Source: Aulosira sp. FACHB-615 (GTDB lineage Bacteria; Cyanobacteriota; Cyanobacteriia; Cyanobacteriales; Nostocaceae). Taken from it: a stretch of DNA of 64,000 bases. A model generated the notes under the pieces. The model was not told where the DNA came from. It saw nothing but the letters and a program-made list of their open reading frames with translations, and did not search any database. The stretch is taken from the NCBI RefSeq assembly GCF_014698045.1, contig NZ_JACJSE010000004.1, forward strand, positions 372,001 through 436,000, written 5' to 3'. Positions 37,901 through 46,559 of this stretch are shown piece after piece (position 1 is the stretch's first letter; each line of letters starts with the position of its first letter). Position numbers and translations under genes: made by a program.

Positions 37901-40449
37901 TGATTTTGAGCAATACAAGCTTGTATTTTAATTTCATAGATAGGTATACTATCCCAAATATTCTGCACCTGATTTAATACTATTGCAGATAGTTCCTCCA
38001 TCTGCTCAAAATCTGTATTCAAATAAGCCGCTTCTGTTGCTTCTGTATAGATTGTCAGCATTAAATCATAAGATATTTGCCAATGATGATTTGCTAATAA
38101 TTTTCTGGCAACTCCATAATATTCAACGGCGGCGGCGTAAGCTGTAGAAATTTTCGCTCTCCGTCCAGCAATTAAATTCAATTCAGCTAAATCTTGCTGT
38201 TCTTGGGGATGGATAACTAAATCAATACCTAGTTTAAATTGATTGACTAAATCAAAAATTTTGTCTTCTCGTTCTGCTAGGGAAGTATGCTGGAGGAGTA
38301 GTTTCCCAATTTGATAGTGAGTTGCTGTTGTTTGCGCTTGGGGAATTAAACAGTAAGCAGCTTGTTGAATGCGATCGTGTAAAAATCGATAGGCAACATT
38401 TTGCATCTGCCCATGATTACCATTAGTTTCTGTCTGGTACAAATAAAATTTATAGATTTCATTTTGGGGTAAAATCAAGCCCTCTTGTAATGCTTGCCAT
38501 AATGCTGTTGCTGTATCATTTGGTGACTGCTCAGAAACAATTGCTAAAGTAGTTAAATCAAAGGAATTACCAATACAAGCAGCCAACTTCAAAACATTTT
38601 GTGTTGCTTCGGGTAACTTTTGCAATTGACTAGCCATAAACTCCACTACATCAGCAGTGATAGCTAGTGTATTTACTGCTGTTAAATCACATTCCCAATT
38701 ACCTTGCAGGTAATTAAAGTTAATTATTCCATCTTCATATAATACTTTGAGAAATTGCGTAATAAAAAAAGGATTGCCTCTAGTTTTACGCTCAATTAAT
38801 GCGGTGAGGGGCTGTGTTTGCTCAGTACTACAATGCAATGTATCCGCCACTAACTGATTCATATCTACCCAAGCCAGGGAAGTTAAAGTGATGGTGTTCA
38901 CTGTTTTCCCAGCCTGCTTTATCTCCTCTACTGTCAATCTTAATGGATGTGCGGATGATACTTCGTTATCTCGATAAGCCCCCAACAACAATAGAAAACT
39001 TTGGTTTTCCATTAATAATTTAATTAACTGCAAAGAAGCTAAATCTGCCCACTGTAAATCATCCAAAAATATCACCAACGGATGCTCTGATTTAGTGAAG
39101 ACAGCAATAAACTTCTGAAACAATAAATTAAACCGATTTTGGGCGGCAGTTCCTGATAATTCTGGCGCAGGCAATTGTTTCCCAATTACACGCTCTAATT
39201 CGGGAATCACCTCGATTAAAACTTGACCATTTTCCCCCACAACTTCTAAAATATGACTCCGCCACTGTGCCAATTTTGTATCTGATTCTGATAATAATTG
39301 CCCCATCAAATCACGCAAAGCTTGGACAAAGGTAGAGAAGGGAATATTTCGATTGAATTGGTCAAATTTACCTTTGATAAAATAACCATACTGACGAGTA
39401 ATTGGTTTGTGAACTTCGTTAATTACAGCCGTTTTCCCAATCCCAGAGAATCCCGCCACCAACATCATTTCTGATGTGCCACTAGCCACACGTTCAAAGG
39501 CTTCTAATAAGCAATTAACTTCCGCTTCTCTACCATATAATTTTTCTGGGATGAGGAAGCGATCGCACACATCCCGCTTACCAATTTTAAACTCTCTAAT
39601 TTCGCCTGTCTCTTGGAGTTGGGTTAAACAAAGTTCTAAATCATGCTTTAATCCCAACGCACTTTGATATCTATCCTCGGCATTTTTCGCCAGCAGTTTC
39701 ATCACAATCTCTGCCAGTACTTGCGGAATTTCCTCCCTGTTCCCTACTACCGTTGGCATTTTTACCAAATGACAATGCAGCAACTCCATCGGATCATCGC
39801 TATTAAATGGCAATTCTCCGGTTAATAATTCATAAAATGTCACCCCCAGTGAATAAAAATCACTACGGTAGTCTATACCTCGATTCATTCTTCCGGTTTG
39901 TTCAGGCGAAATATAAGCTAAAGTTCCTTCTAAAATATTAGGATTTTTAATTTCTTGAGTTTCTTTGGGGAGTAATGAAGCAATGCTAAAATCTATTAAT
40001 TGAACTTGTTTTGTTTGGGGATGAATTAAAATATTTGCTGGTTTAATATCTTTATGAATCACGCGATTTTGATGTAATTCATCAAGACTAATACTTAATT
40101 GCAGAGCAATATGCAAAAATTCTCGTAGGGATAAAGTATTATTTTTTATATAGTCTCGTAATGAGATTTTCCCGCTATCCTCCATTACGAGAATATAACC
40201 ATTGTTATATGTTTCTAAAGATAACGGCTGAATAATCCCAGCAATGTTGAGATTTTTGCTAATGGTATATTGATTGCGGAGTTGCAGTAGTTCACTAAAA
40301 CTCGGATATTGTGAGGTTAGCAATTTGATGACAACTGGGAGTTGATCTGATTTGCGGATAGCTCGATATACAAGCGTTCTGGAGCCAGCATACAGTTGTG
40401 AGCTAAGTTCATATCCGGGAATGATGGGGTTAGCATTGACTGTCATCAT
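34990..40449 (-). CDS. Ser/Thr kinase - AAA ATPase - GAF - histidine kinase multi-sensor protein
   Basis: A 1819-residue signalling protein. Domains in order: Ser/Thr kinase (about 10-275) with VIHKDIKPANILIH and LIDFSIAS; an AAA/P-loop ATPase (about 300-600) with FSGIGKTAVI and FLDDLQWAD; a long helical TPR-like region (about 700-1290); a GAF domain (about 1365-1510); a coiled-coil; and a histidine kinase with GQLVAGIAHEINNPVSFIQG (phospho-His near 1580), N-box NIINNAIDAI and G-box GRGTGLGLF. The DFG motif of the Ser/Thr kinase is DFS, which seems usual for this family, so activity should not be ruled out on that basis. No response regulator is adjacent. It is the largest gene in the window. 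Confidence 0.93.
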   Translation of the reverse strand: MMTVNANPIIPGYELSSQLYAGSRTLVYRAIRKSDQLPVVIKLLTSQYPSFSELLQLRNQYTISKNLNIAGIIQPLSLETYNNGYILVMEDSGKISLRDYIKNNTLSLREFLHIALQLSISLDELHQNRVIHKDIKPANILIHPQTKQVQLIDFSIASLLPKETQEIKNPNILEGTLAYISPEQTGRMNRGIDYRSDFYSLGVTFYELLTGELPFNSDDPMELLHCHLVKMPTVVGNREEIPQVLAEIVMKLLAKNAEDRYQSALGLKHDLELCLTQLQETGEIREFKIGKRDVCDRFLIPEKLYGREAEVNCLLEAFERVASGTSEMMLVAGFSGIGKTAVINEVHKPITRQYGYFIKGKFDQFNRNIPFSTFVQALRDLMGQLLSESDTKLAQWRSHILEVVGENGQVLIEVIPELERVIGKQLPAPELSGTAAQNRFNLLFQKFIAVFTKSEHPLVIFLDDLQWADLASLQLIKLLMENQSFLLLLGAYRDNEVSSAHPLRLTVEEIKQAGKTVNTITLTSLAWVDMNQLVADTLHCSTEQTQPLTALIERKTRGNPFFITQFLKVLYEDGIINFNYLQGNWECDLTAVNTLAITADVVEFMASQLQKLPEATQNVLKLAACIGNSFDLTTLAIVSEQSPNDTATALWQALQEGLILPQNEIYKFYLYQTETNGNHGQMQNVAYRFLHDRIQQAAYCLIPQAQTTATHYQIGKLLLQHTSLAEREDKIFDLVNQFKLGIDLVIHPQEQQDLAELNLIAGRRAKISTAYAAAVEYYGVARKLLANHHWQISYDLMLTIYTEATEAAYLNTDFEQMEELSAIVLNQVQNIWDSIPIYEIKIQACIAQNQLRLGLDTALAILHQLGIDLPNQPTYQDVNQALEKTSLILGEKNTTDILDLPVMTDIRAQAAMRILASMFGAAYNGCPEMLPLTICEQVNLSIQYGNTALSAFAYTSYGLILCAFTGAVETSYKFGQLALNLMEKFSAQHLRARIAAVFNNFIRHWQEPLKVTLTSSLQGYQSGLETGDLEWAVWCIFGYSFHSYCSGKELTKLEQELAIYSKAIAQLKQTTALNYQKTYHQATLNLLGYSETPFLLVGDVYNEDEMLPQHQAVNDRPAVYHAKINKIILCYLFGEYQQAIAEAEIAAQYLDGVPGLFVSVLLPFYDALAQLAIFNQVAEPEASAILERVQLHQTKLKQWADLVPSNHLHKFHLVEAELCRISGKPYDAMELYDRAIATAKENHYIQEEALANELAAKFYLERHKEKIAAGYMQEAYYCYAHWGAKAKIDDLEQRYPHLLRPILHKTTQNWNPLETLASIATVNGVINTKNTTSHSSSTSINTTLDFVTILKASQAISGKIQLDELLHQLTQMILQNSGGDRCALILPNNQGEWLLRAISTPNNTELCCQPLEGNPNLPVKLIQYVKNSQKVVVVDELKTDLPVIDEYLWQRQPKSLLCLPILNQGNLIGILYLKNNSASGVFTSDRILVLNFLCIQAAISLENARLYQQVENYSYTLEAEVEQKTQALNQKAQDLEQTIKQLQQTQAQLIHTEKMSSLGQLVAGIAHEINNPVSFIQGNITYTKGYIQDMISLLTLYQQEYPQPSQAIKKKSQEIDIDFIFDDVNKILESMETGSNRISQIVLSLRNFSRLDESGIKAVDLHSGIESTLLILQHRLQGSAIQPEVQIVKEYGKLPLVNCYPSHLNQVFLNIINNAIDAIRDNRQCSEYPEIRIRTEVIDNDHLRIAIANTDSTIPVHIQNRIFEPFFTTKPFGRGTGLGLFVSYSIIQQHGGNLSVRSQPNAETEFEIILPIASVTPKS

Positions 40450-40623
40450 CTATACATACCTCACAGAACAAGTTAGTTTCTGTTGTTGCTCAACAAGCTG
40501 TGCAGACAAACTCTGCACTCCGCTAGTATTCCCATCAACTACATATTCACTAACATTTATGTATAGATATAAACAAAAAAACCAACAATGTTAAGAACCA
40601 TTAATTAGACAATCATCTCAATT

Positions 40624-40700
40624 TAGGACTTACACACAAAGATTGTTGGTTAAGAATGGGTGTGAGGGTTGTAGATACGTAGACCCTTAGCAAAGTCCTA
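40624..40700. repeat. MITE-like remnant with TAGGACTTACACA end
   Basis: TAGGACTTACACACAAAGAT on the left and GCAAAGTCCTA on the right form a partial inverted repeat. The interior GTTGGTTAAGAATGGGTGTG is the inverse of part of 14871-14966. It ends exactly at the stop codon of the DUF202 gene (40701), so it may have supplied the 3' flank. The rest of 40450-40700 contains no gene. Confidence 0.65.
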
Positions 40701-41141
40701 TTACTCTGGAATTACTGGACTCAAAGGACTCAGAGGAGTGGTAAACACATAATAAATGACTCCAGAGCCGAGAATCATAATTGCCAAACTGAATAAAATC
40801 ACCCAACGGTCTGTAGGCTCATAATTATCATCTTCAATATCACGCCGTACAGCAAAATAATGTGCAGTTGACAGCCAGACTGTTATTAACCCAACTAGCG
40901 AAAAGACTAAACCCAATTTCCAGCCGTTACCGGGTGTGGGTAATAGGGGGACTTGAAAGGCTCGCAGACGGACGATAACGACTCCAAAACCCAACAGCGC
41001 GATCGCGGTTCGCATCCAAGCTAGGTAAGTGCGTTCATTGGCTAAATGATCCCTGATGCGCGATGGATTTAGCCTACCAAGTTTCTTAGTTTCTTGCTTA
41101 GTTTCTTGCTTTTCTGTTGTTGGTTTAGACTCTAATTGCAT
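40701..41141 (-). CDS. DUF202 small membrane protein
   Basis: A 146-residue protein when started at the ATG at 41141. The open frame continues to 41279, but those extra residues look like translated intergenic DNA. The signature DHLANERTYLAWMRTAIALL (about residues 32-51) is diagnostic of DUF202/YidH membrane proteins. Three membrane helices are visible (about 43-62, 80-98 and 117-137). A Lys/Glu/Thr-rich N-terminus repeats KQETKQETKK. Function is unknown; in some organisms the domain is fused to polyphosphate-related SPX/VTC proteins. It stands alone here. Confidence 0.87.
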   Translation of the reverse strand: MQLESKPTTEKQETKQETKKLGRLNPSRIRDHLANERTYLAWMRTAIALLGFGVVIVRLRAFQVPLLPTPGNGWKLGLVFSLVGLITVWLSTAHYFAVRRDIEDDNYEPTDRWVILFSLAIMILGSGVIYYVFTTPLSPLSPVIPE

Positions 41142-41541
41142 CAGTAACACCCTTAAACTCCAAGAAGCCCCTCTCCAAAAAATCCCAAAATGATAGCAAA
41201 TTTCTTTCCAGATAATTTGCCATTTGTGCAGCGATCGCACTTGCAAAATATATTTAATTTGTCGGTACATTTTTGCCAAAATTTATTTTAATGCAGAGAT
41301 GGTAATAACACAAGTCTCAATAACACTTTTAATGCTCCAAATTATTTATAATCTCAGATTTTGTTGACAATTAAGCTACATTTTTTCCTATTCAAATAGG
41401 CACATTCGCAATGGGTGTATTTATTAGTCTTATTTTTCTACTGTATTTAATTTAATCAATAGAATCAAATGTTTTTATTTGTCAAAATTATAAATATAAG
41501 TGATTAAATTTTTACATCAAGGTTTTTAGGGATAATGAAGT
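41142..41541. other. 400-bp intergenic region
   Basis: This separates the divergently oriented DUF202 (minus) and LysR (plus) genes. It is AT-rich, with no repeat having clear ends. As usual for LysR genes, autoregulatory sites would be expected just upstream of 41542; an A/T-rich run near 41480-41510 is the only notable feature. Confidence 0.45.
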
Positions 41542-42525
41542 ATGGCAGGAATGACGCTGGAACAGCTCAGAATCTTTCTCGCTGTAGCAGAACATCTACA
41601 CTTTACGCGTGCAGCTGAGGAGCTTTATATTACCCAGCCAGCCGTCAGTGCTGCGATTCATAATTTAGAGCAAGAATATGGAGTCAAACTATTTCATCGC
41701 ATTGGTCGTCACATTGAAATTGCTGAAGCTGGTAAATTATTACAAGTAGAAGCTCAGAAAATTCTTGACCAAGTGACATTAACAGAACGGGGATTGCGAG
41801 AATTAAATAATCTCCAACGGGGTGAATTAAAATTAGGTTCGAGTTTAACCATTGGTAACTATTGGCTACCCCGAAAAATTAGTGAGTTTAAAAGTAAGTA
41901 TCCGCAGATTACTGTTGATTGTTGTTTGGCAAATGCGGAAACAATTTGCGAAGGAACAGCAATGGGACAGTTTGACATTGGTTTAGTCGAAGGCGATGTC
42001 AAACCAGCCTTACAGAATACTTTAGAACAAGAAATCATCGGGAGCGATCGCTTACAAATTGTTGTGGGCGAAACTCACCCTTGGTTTGAACGCCAAGAAA
42101 TCACCGTTACAGAACTAACTCAAACAGCTTGGGTAATGCGCGAACCTGGTTCTGGTACTCAGCAAAGATTTGAAGAAGCCTTAAAAAATTGGGGTATTAA
42201 TTTGTATGAACTCAATGTCATTTTAGTTTTCAACAGTGGCGAAATGGCCAAAGCCGCCGTTGAAAGTGGCGTAGGTGCTACCGGAATTTCTGAGTTAATG
42301 GTAAAAAAAGAAATTCAGTTAGGCACTTTACGCGCAATAAAGATTTTCCCTAACCCAGAAGATAACAGTAAAGACTTAGAAATAGTGAGACCATTTTTTA
42401 AACTCAAGCATCGCCAACGATTTCAAACGGCTCTAGCGAAAGTTTTTGAGCAAACCTTGATTACATCATACACAACTATAAGTTTTCCCGAAAAAAATTT
42501 AGCTAGTACAACAAGGCAAAAGTAA
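41542..42525 (+). CDS. LysR-family transcriptional regulator
   Basis: A 327-residue regulator. The winged HTH is at residues 4-63 (LEQLRIFLAVAEHLHFTRAA, then QPAVSAAIHNLEQEYGVKLF), followed by the linker helix and a periplasmic-binding-like effector domain (about 90-300). IGLVEGDV and VMREPGSGTQQRFEEAL are typical of the group that includes CysB-like and CbbR/RbcR-type regulators. The divergent neighbour is DUF202 and the convergent neighbour is SagB, so the usual divergently read target may be the DUF202 gene. ATGs at 41542 and 41551 are both possible starts. The effector is unknown. Confidence 0.9.
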   Translation: MAGMTLEQLRIFLAVAEHLHFTRAAEELYITQPAVSAAIHNLEQEYGVKLFHRIGRHIEIAEAGKLLQVEAQKILDQVTLTERGLRELNNLQRGELKLGSSLTIGNYWLPRKISEFKSKYPQITVDCCLANAETICEGTAMGQFDIGLVEGDVKPALQNTLEQEIIGSDRLQIVVGETHPWFERQEITVTELTQTAWVMREPGSGTQQRFEEALKNWGINLYELNVILVFNSGEMAKAAVESGVGATGISELMVKKEIQLGTLRAIKIFPNPEDNSKDLEIVRPFFKLKHRQRFQTALAKVFEQTLITSYTTISFPEKNLASTTRQK

Positions 42526-42542
42526 AAAGAAATAATAACGAT

Positions 42543-42578
42543 ACCATAAGCCTTTTAGCAATTTCTTATGGTCTTTTT
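42543..42578 (+). terminator. Intrinsic terminator of the LysR gene
   Basis: ACCATAAG at 42543-42550 pairs with CTTATGGT at 42565-42572, followed by CTTTTTA. It lies 18 bases after the stop and between convergent genes. Confidence 0.75.
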
Positions 42579-42612
42579 ATCTGCGTTTATCCGCGTCTAT
42601 CTGCGGTTAATT

Positions 42613-43347
42613 TTAGATTACAACACCAGTCCCGACAGCAACACAATAAAGCGCCGCATGACGTTTGCCATCAATACCCAACATCTTATTGAGGCTGAGG
42701 TCATGAAAACCACCGATGCAAAGACTACCCAGCCCTAATTGCACAGCCATCAGACAAATATTTTCTGCTTGATGACCAGCTTCTAAAAGTGCAAAACGGT
42801 AGCCCCGCGCACCATATTTACACAGCGATCGCATAAAAATAGACGTGAATATCACCAAAGCATTGGCATTCACAATGTAGTCTTGTTGCAGTAAAGCTTC
42901 CACAAAATCATTAGGTACTGCCTGATTCACCAGATGTAAGCCATGACCACGCGGTTCATAATGATAAAGTCCATCAGCTAAATTTTCTACCGCTTGGGTT
43001 GAGACAAACACTTCCAACGGATACAGCCCCCCCGCCGATGGTGAGTTTCGCGCTTCATAGGTGTAACCCTCTGTGTGACGCAACCCATTTAAACCACATC
43101 CCGCATCCAGCAACTGAGCTAATTTAATCAACGGCATAGTTGTATTAACAAATGATCGCACAGAAGACCGTTGCTCTAAAAGCAGGCTCAAAGAATTGTC
43201 ATGAGGTGCTTTGGGCAATTCCAAAAAAGCAGCCTCCGGCATATATCGCATTTCTGTAGCCGGAACGCGCTTGACATAACTTTTCGGTACTGGGGAGTTT
43301 AAATGATAGAGAAGAGCTAATTCTAGTGGCTCGTTGACTGTATACAT
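42613..43347 (-). CDS. SagB-type FMN dehydrogenase (azoline oxidase) of the TOMM cluster
   Basis: A 244-residue nitroreductase-fold flavoprotein. LEQRSSVRSF (about residues 56-65) is the FMN-phosphate-binding opening, and NSPSAGGLYPLEVFV (about 102-116) is the SagB/ThcOx signature; the end LGLGSLCIGGFHD is the second FMN segment. These enzymes oxidise thiazolines/oxazolines made by the YcaO cyclodehydratase to aromatic thiazoles/oxazoles. It is the third enzyme gene of the minus-strand set (E1-like, YcaO, SagB), 301 bp after YcaO. The gap is filled by repeats, so it may be separately transcribed. It is at the short end for the family but retains both FMN motifs. Confidence 0.9.
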   Translation of the reverse strand: MYTVNEPLELALLYHLNSPVPKSYVKRVPATEMRYMPEAAFLELPKAPHDNSLSLLLEQRSSVRSFVNTTMPLIKLAQLLDAGCGLNGLRHTEGYTYEARNSPSAGGLYPLEVFVSTQAVENLADGLYHYEPRGHGLHLVNQAVPNDFVEALLQQDYIVNANALVIFTSIFMRSLCKYGARGYRFALLEAGHQAENICLMAVQLGLGSLCIGGFHDLSLNKMLGIDGKRHAALYCVAVGTGVVI

Positions 43348-43648
43348 AAAGATGAGTGATGAGTAATGAGTAATGAGTAATGAGTGATGTATAACTCAAT
43401 ACTGTTCAGTTAGTACTTTTTTCTTCTCTTCGCGCTCTTTGCGCCCTTTGTGGTTCGTTAAAAAAAATGACTTTAACAAAGAGTTTTAGTTAAGAGAATA
43501 GTAGGTTGGGTGTAGCGATAGCGTAACCCAACATTCTCAAGACTGATTAGTGGGATGATTTTTGTCTCACGCAAAGGCGCAAAGAATCAATATTCTGCTT
43601 TGTACAAAAGTCTCAATTCATCCCGCATTTATGCAACGCCAAAGAACG
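43348..43648. other. 301-bp gap between YcaO and SagB genes with repeats
   Basis: It contains the heptamer array at 43351-43388, an imperfect hairpin GTTGGGTGTAGCGATAGCG/TAACCCAAC at about 43505-43532, and repeat texts TTTGCGCCCTTTGTGGTTCG (43438-43457) and TCTCACGCAAAGGCGCAAAG (43566-43585). No gene is seen. Confidence 0.6.
43351..43388. repeat. Heptanucleotide tandem repeat (STRR)
   Basis: Five near-perfect tandem copies of the 7-mer ATGAGTA/ATGAGTG run from about 43351 to 43388, ending just upstream of the SagB start on its minus strand. Other heptamer arrays in the window are at 51319-51335, 59407-59463 and 63762-63791. Confidence 0.85.
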
Positions 43649-44959
43649 TTAAGCCATAGGATGTGGACAGGGATTTAAATCAGCTTCGCTGCGTCGCCCA
43701 CTATAACCTAACCTTTGTGGTACTTCAAATAACCGCCGATTTCCCAATGGTTCTAACCCATAACCAAAATATATCGGCACTAATTCACTCGCCAAAGTCC
43801 GCACGACGCGAAAACCAAGCGGTGCTACATCAGGAGTTGTAATATCAACTAAATATGGTTCAGCGCCCACAGAATGCAATCTTGTGATGACAGTCCGCAA
43901 TTTTTCTGCTTCTGTGGCAGAGGTGTACGTTGGTAAATCTTCAACGGCTATATAACTATCATGCTCAAATAAAAATTCCAACTCACCTAAGCGAGTGGTT
44001 GTGTAGAAAAAGGCGCTGTGATCATCTAAATTCTGGACATCTTGATATTGATGGAGATGGGAACCAGCACCATTAGCTTTGCGTTCTATATCACCGAAAC
44101 GGGCTTGGCAAACTTCAAAAATTGCCTTACGTAGCGCCGTTGAACCATCCAGATGACATCCTAAACCAGTGGCGACAGCCGGAGTTCTGCCGGAACGGTC
44201 AATTAACATCGCCATCACCACTGGGATGTTAATATCAGTGGTCAAATAAAAGGTAACTAACTCAATGCCAAATCGGGAGTAGTGACGTAAAATTTCTGTC
44301 TCAATTCCGGGGCGGTGGGCGAAATAAATCCGGGGCGCAGGTAAGCGGTTTAACCAATTAATAACAAAAGCATCGCGCTCAATCAATTCACACAAGCCAC
44401 TGTAAGCTGCAAACTCAACATTTGGGCCACTAGCCAAACCGTTAGAAGTCACAGGTAAAATGTCATCTCCTGGTTGATGAATATCCCAGTCAAAATAAAC
44501 CATAAATGCTGGGACTAACATTGGTTGGTTACTTGAAAGAGAGATCGCAGTCATCCAGGAAGTCTGCGTTGTTTCATCAAAAGCAGGAAAAGGAAAAGTT
44601 GGGTCAGAGTATTGGGTGTCTGAAAATGAGAAAAAACTTGGTGGCGGGACGGCGGGATAAGTTAAATCTGCGTAGCTACTAATAATGAGTTGGCGATAAT
44701 TAACAATGCTGCCACAGTATCGCTCTACGGCTTCTCCAACTGCCCCAAAAATTGCTTGTTCATCTGTCATTCCTCTGCCGACACCGTAGCGTAAATCATC
44801 TGGCTGTTTACGCAATTGAAAATTAGCTAATTCGGCTTGCCAGAGAACTGGGAAATCAAACTCTGTATAAGGCTTGGTAAACCTATCGATGGCGCGGATG
44901 ATACCAGTATGAGGGCTAACTAAATCACGCCAACGTGGACTAGCGATCGCACTATTCAC
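43649..44959 (-). CDS. YcaO cyclodehydratase of the TOMM cluster
   Basis: A 436-residue YcaO-domain protein. ATP/Mg-binding motifs are visible: GAVGEAVERYC (Glu76, Glu79, Arg80), LCELIERDAF (Glu191, Glu194, Arg195) and TALRKAIFEVCQAR (about 281-294). The C-terminus ends NPCPHPMA, i.e. the PxPxP motif (PCPHP) that TOMM-type YcaO proteins use for positioning catalysis. It should activate backbone amides with ATP to turn Cys (or Ser/Thr) of the precursor into azolines. It overlaps the E1-like gene upstream by 8 bp, so the two are translationally coupled and likely form the cyclodehydratase complex. Confidence 0.95.
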   Translation of the reverse strand: MNSAIASPRWRDLVSPHTGIIRAIDRFTKPYTEFDFPVLWQAELANFQLRKQPDDLRYGVGRGMTDEQAIFGAVGEAVERYCGSIVNYRQLIISSYADLTYPAVPPPSFFSFSDTQYSDPTFPFPAFDETTQTSWMTAISLSSNQPMLVPAFMVYFDWDIHQPGDDILPVTSNGLASGPNVEFAAYSGLCELIERDAFVINWLNRLPAPRIYFAHRPGIETEILRHYSRFGIELVTFYLTTDINIPVVMAMLIDRSGRTPAVATGLGCHLDGSTALRKAIFEVCQARFGDIERKANGAGSHLHQYQDVQNLDDHSAFFYTTTRLGELEFLFEHDSYIAVEDLPTYTSATEAEKLRTVITRLHSVGAEPYLVDITTPDVAPLGFRVVRTLASELVPIYFGYGLEPLGNRRLFEVPQRLGYSGRRSEADLNPCPHPMA

Positions 44960-46079
44960 TGATTCTCTCCTGTTGTGAACAATGGGGGCAACCTGGTTTT
45001 TTCAGCACAACATTGTGAGTGAGTTTTGTACCCAATAAGTCTAGATGCACTAATTTGCCATCTGTAGCGATGGGTAAACCAAGAAACATTTTAATGGTAT
45101 CCAGAGCTAGGTAACTTCCTACTAACATCTGGGCGATGGGTAAAGTTTCTTGCAACCTTGGTTGAGAACGGCGTTCTCGGTCAAGAAATCGCTCAATGGC
45201 TAATTCCGCCTCTGGGAGTTTGGCGCAAGCTATCGACCGCATCCGATAGCAGAGATAACAAGGGCCATCTTGAGCCAAGACTAACGGCCCAAAAGTGCCT
45301 TCCACACCAGCCGCGCCACCTGGTAATAATGGGCGTTGCATCTGCCAGCATAATCTATTCAGACGATAGGCAAGATTGACGGAAACCGCATCAGTGGCGA
45401 CAATCACCAAGTCAACATCTTCTAGTAAAGCATTGACTGTAGCATCGTCTGTGAAATTATCAGTCACAATTTCAGTTTCAGTGATTTCTGCGATCGCGGC
45501 AATTTGTCTTGCAGTTTCCACACCCCGCAAAGCACCAATTTGATTAAATGCTGAGTCTGACATCATCAAATCAGCAGTCAGTGTGCAGACATCATCACAT
45601 AATCTCAGAAAACCAATCCCCGCACTAGCCAAGTTAATTGCTGCTATCATCCCTGAACCACCAAGTCCAAAAACAGCAATTCTCGCTTTTACTAACTGTT
45701 TTTGGGCATCCTTTTGCTGAAATCCCAACTCATGATAAAGACTCATTTGAGGTAATAAATCAGCCCGGATATTTAAATCAGCAGCATCTTCTAATAATTC
45801 TTCAACTAACCGATTTTCCATCAAAAACTGTAAACATTGATTGATTGAAGCATCTGTTAATTTCTCCCCTATTTCTACTTTAATTTCTCCGATTGTTCGT
45901 GAGCCATCTAGTAAAGGTAATACTATACTTTCCACATCACGCAGTGCTTGACCCTTTACAGTCAGTGTTCGCCGTGTTGTATTGAAAATCATTGTTTCTT
46001 CGCCACTACAATCTGGCGGCATCACATGAACAACAATATGTTCTAATAAACGCAGACGTTGAGCATCATTTAATTGCAT
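44952..46079 (-). CDS. E1-like (ThiF/ocin-type) precursor-binding partner of YcaO
   Basis: A 375-residue protein. The N-terminal ~100 residues (PLLDGSRTIGEIKVEIGEKL and QCLQFLMENRLVEELL) have the winged-helix pattern of a RiPP recognition element (PqqD-like). The ThiF/E1 Rossmann domain follows, with AVFGLGGSGMIAAINLASAG (about 134-153). Two Cys pairs, CYLC (about 276-279) and CPHC near the C-terminus, would bind structural zinc. In TOMM systems this E1-like protein binds the leader peptide and delivers it to YcaO. It is upstream of, and coupled to, YcaO by an 8-bp overlap. Confidence 0.92.
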   Translation of the reverse strand: MQLNDAQRLRLLEHIVVHVMPPDCSGEETMIFNTTRRTLTVKGQALRDVESIVLPLLDGSRTIGEIKVEIGEKLTDASINQCLQFLMENRLVEELLEDAADLNIRADLLPQMSLYHELGFQQKDAQKQLVKARIAVFGLGGSGMIAAINLASAGIGFLRLCDDVCTLTADLMMSDSAFNQIGALRGVETARQIAAIAEITETEIVTDNFTDDATVNALLEDVDLVIVATDAVSVNLAYRLNRLCWQMQRPLLPGGAAGVEGTFGPLVLAQDGPCYLCYRMRSIACAKLPEAELAIERFLDRERRSQPRLQETLPIAQMLVGSYLALDTIKMFLGLPIATDGKLVHLDLLGTKLTHNVVLKKPGCPHCSQQERISE

Positions 46080-46203
46080 AGGCTTTATCTGATTATTTCA
46101 TCTGATTATTTCAAGCTGTCAAAAATAATTGCAAAACTGTTTTTAGAATTTGTCAGGTAAAAGTTTTTTTGCTTTACATAGCACAATACGGTTCAGATAA
46201 GAA

Positions 46204-46296
46204 TAGGACTTACGCAAAAACTCTCTCAAACTCTCATTTCTCCGTGAAATCTGCGCCTCTGTGGTTCGTTCTTCCGTAGCCTGTGCGTAAGTCCTA
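46204..46296. repeat. MITE-like element, family E, perfect 13-bp terminal inverted repeats
   Basis: TAGGACTTACGCA at 46204-46216 and TGCGTAAGTCCTA at 46284-46296 are exact complements. The interior has AACTCTCTCAAACTCTCATT and CTGTGGTTCGTTC. A degenerate inverse copy is at 25388-25480. It sits inside the TOMM cluster between precursor and enzyme genes. Confidence 0.85.
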
Positions 46297-46520
46297 AAGA
46301 AAAATAAATTTCAACAAAACCAGAAAATGATCACTCAACAAAAAACGAAAAAATGATTTTGGAGGGGGTTTGGGGGACGCAACCGTACCCCAATCGGGGG
46401 CTTGGGGAGCCACTGCGTTGGGCGGCTTTGCCGACTTGAAGCATGTGGCGTGGAGAATCCCCCAAATCTTAGCCATTGTCTAATAAAAGTACACGAAGGA
46501 AGAGAATAGAGTCATTTGGT

Positions 46521-46559
46521 TTCAGATCCCCGACTTCTTTAAGAAGTCGGGGATCTGAA
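46521..46559 (-). promoter_or_regulatory. Perfect 19-bp hairpin 3' of the TOMM precursor gene
   Basis: TTCAGATCCCCGACTTCTT is followed, after one base, by its exact complement. It lies 22 bases past the precursor stop codon on the minus strand. There is no T-run, so it may stabilise or trim the precursor transcript, or partially terminate it, rather than act as a full intrinsic terminator. It is the same repeat family as 4244-4274. Confidence 0.75.

Noticed and set aside
43351..43388. Tandem array considered as a CRISPR
   Set aside because: The units are 7 bases without spacers; this is a simple tandem repeat. No repeat-spacer array is present anywhere in the window.
46294..46476. 60-residue frame between precursor and E1-like gene, considered as a second precursor
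   Set aside because: It is made from a common intergenic repeat text (TTGGGCGGCTTTGCCGACTT) and has no leader-like region.
46521..46559. Hairpin considered as a classical intrinsic terminator
   Set aside because: No T-run follows the stem on the minus strand, so only a structural or partial-termination role is proposed.
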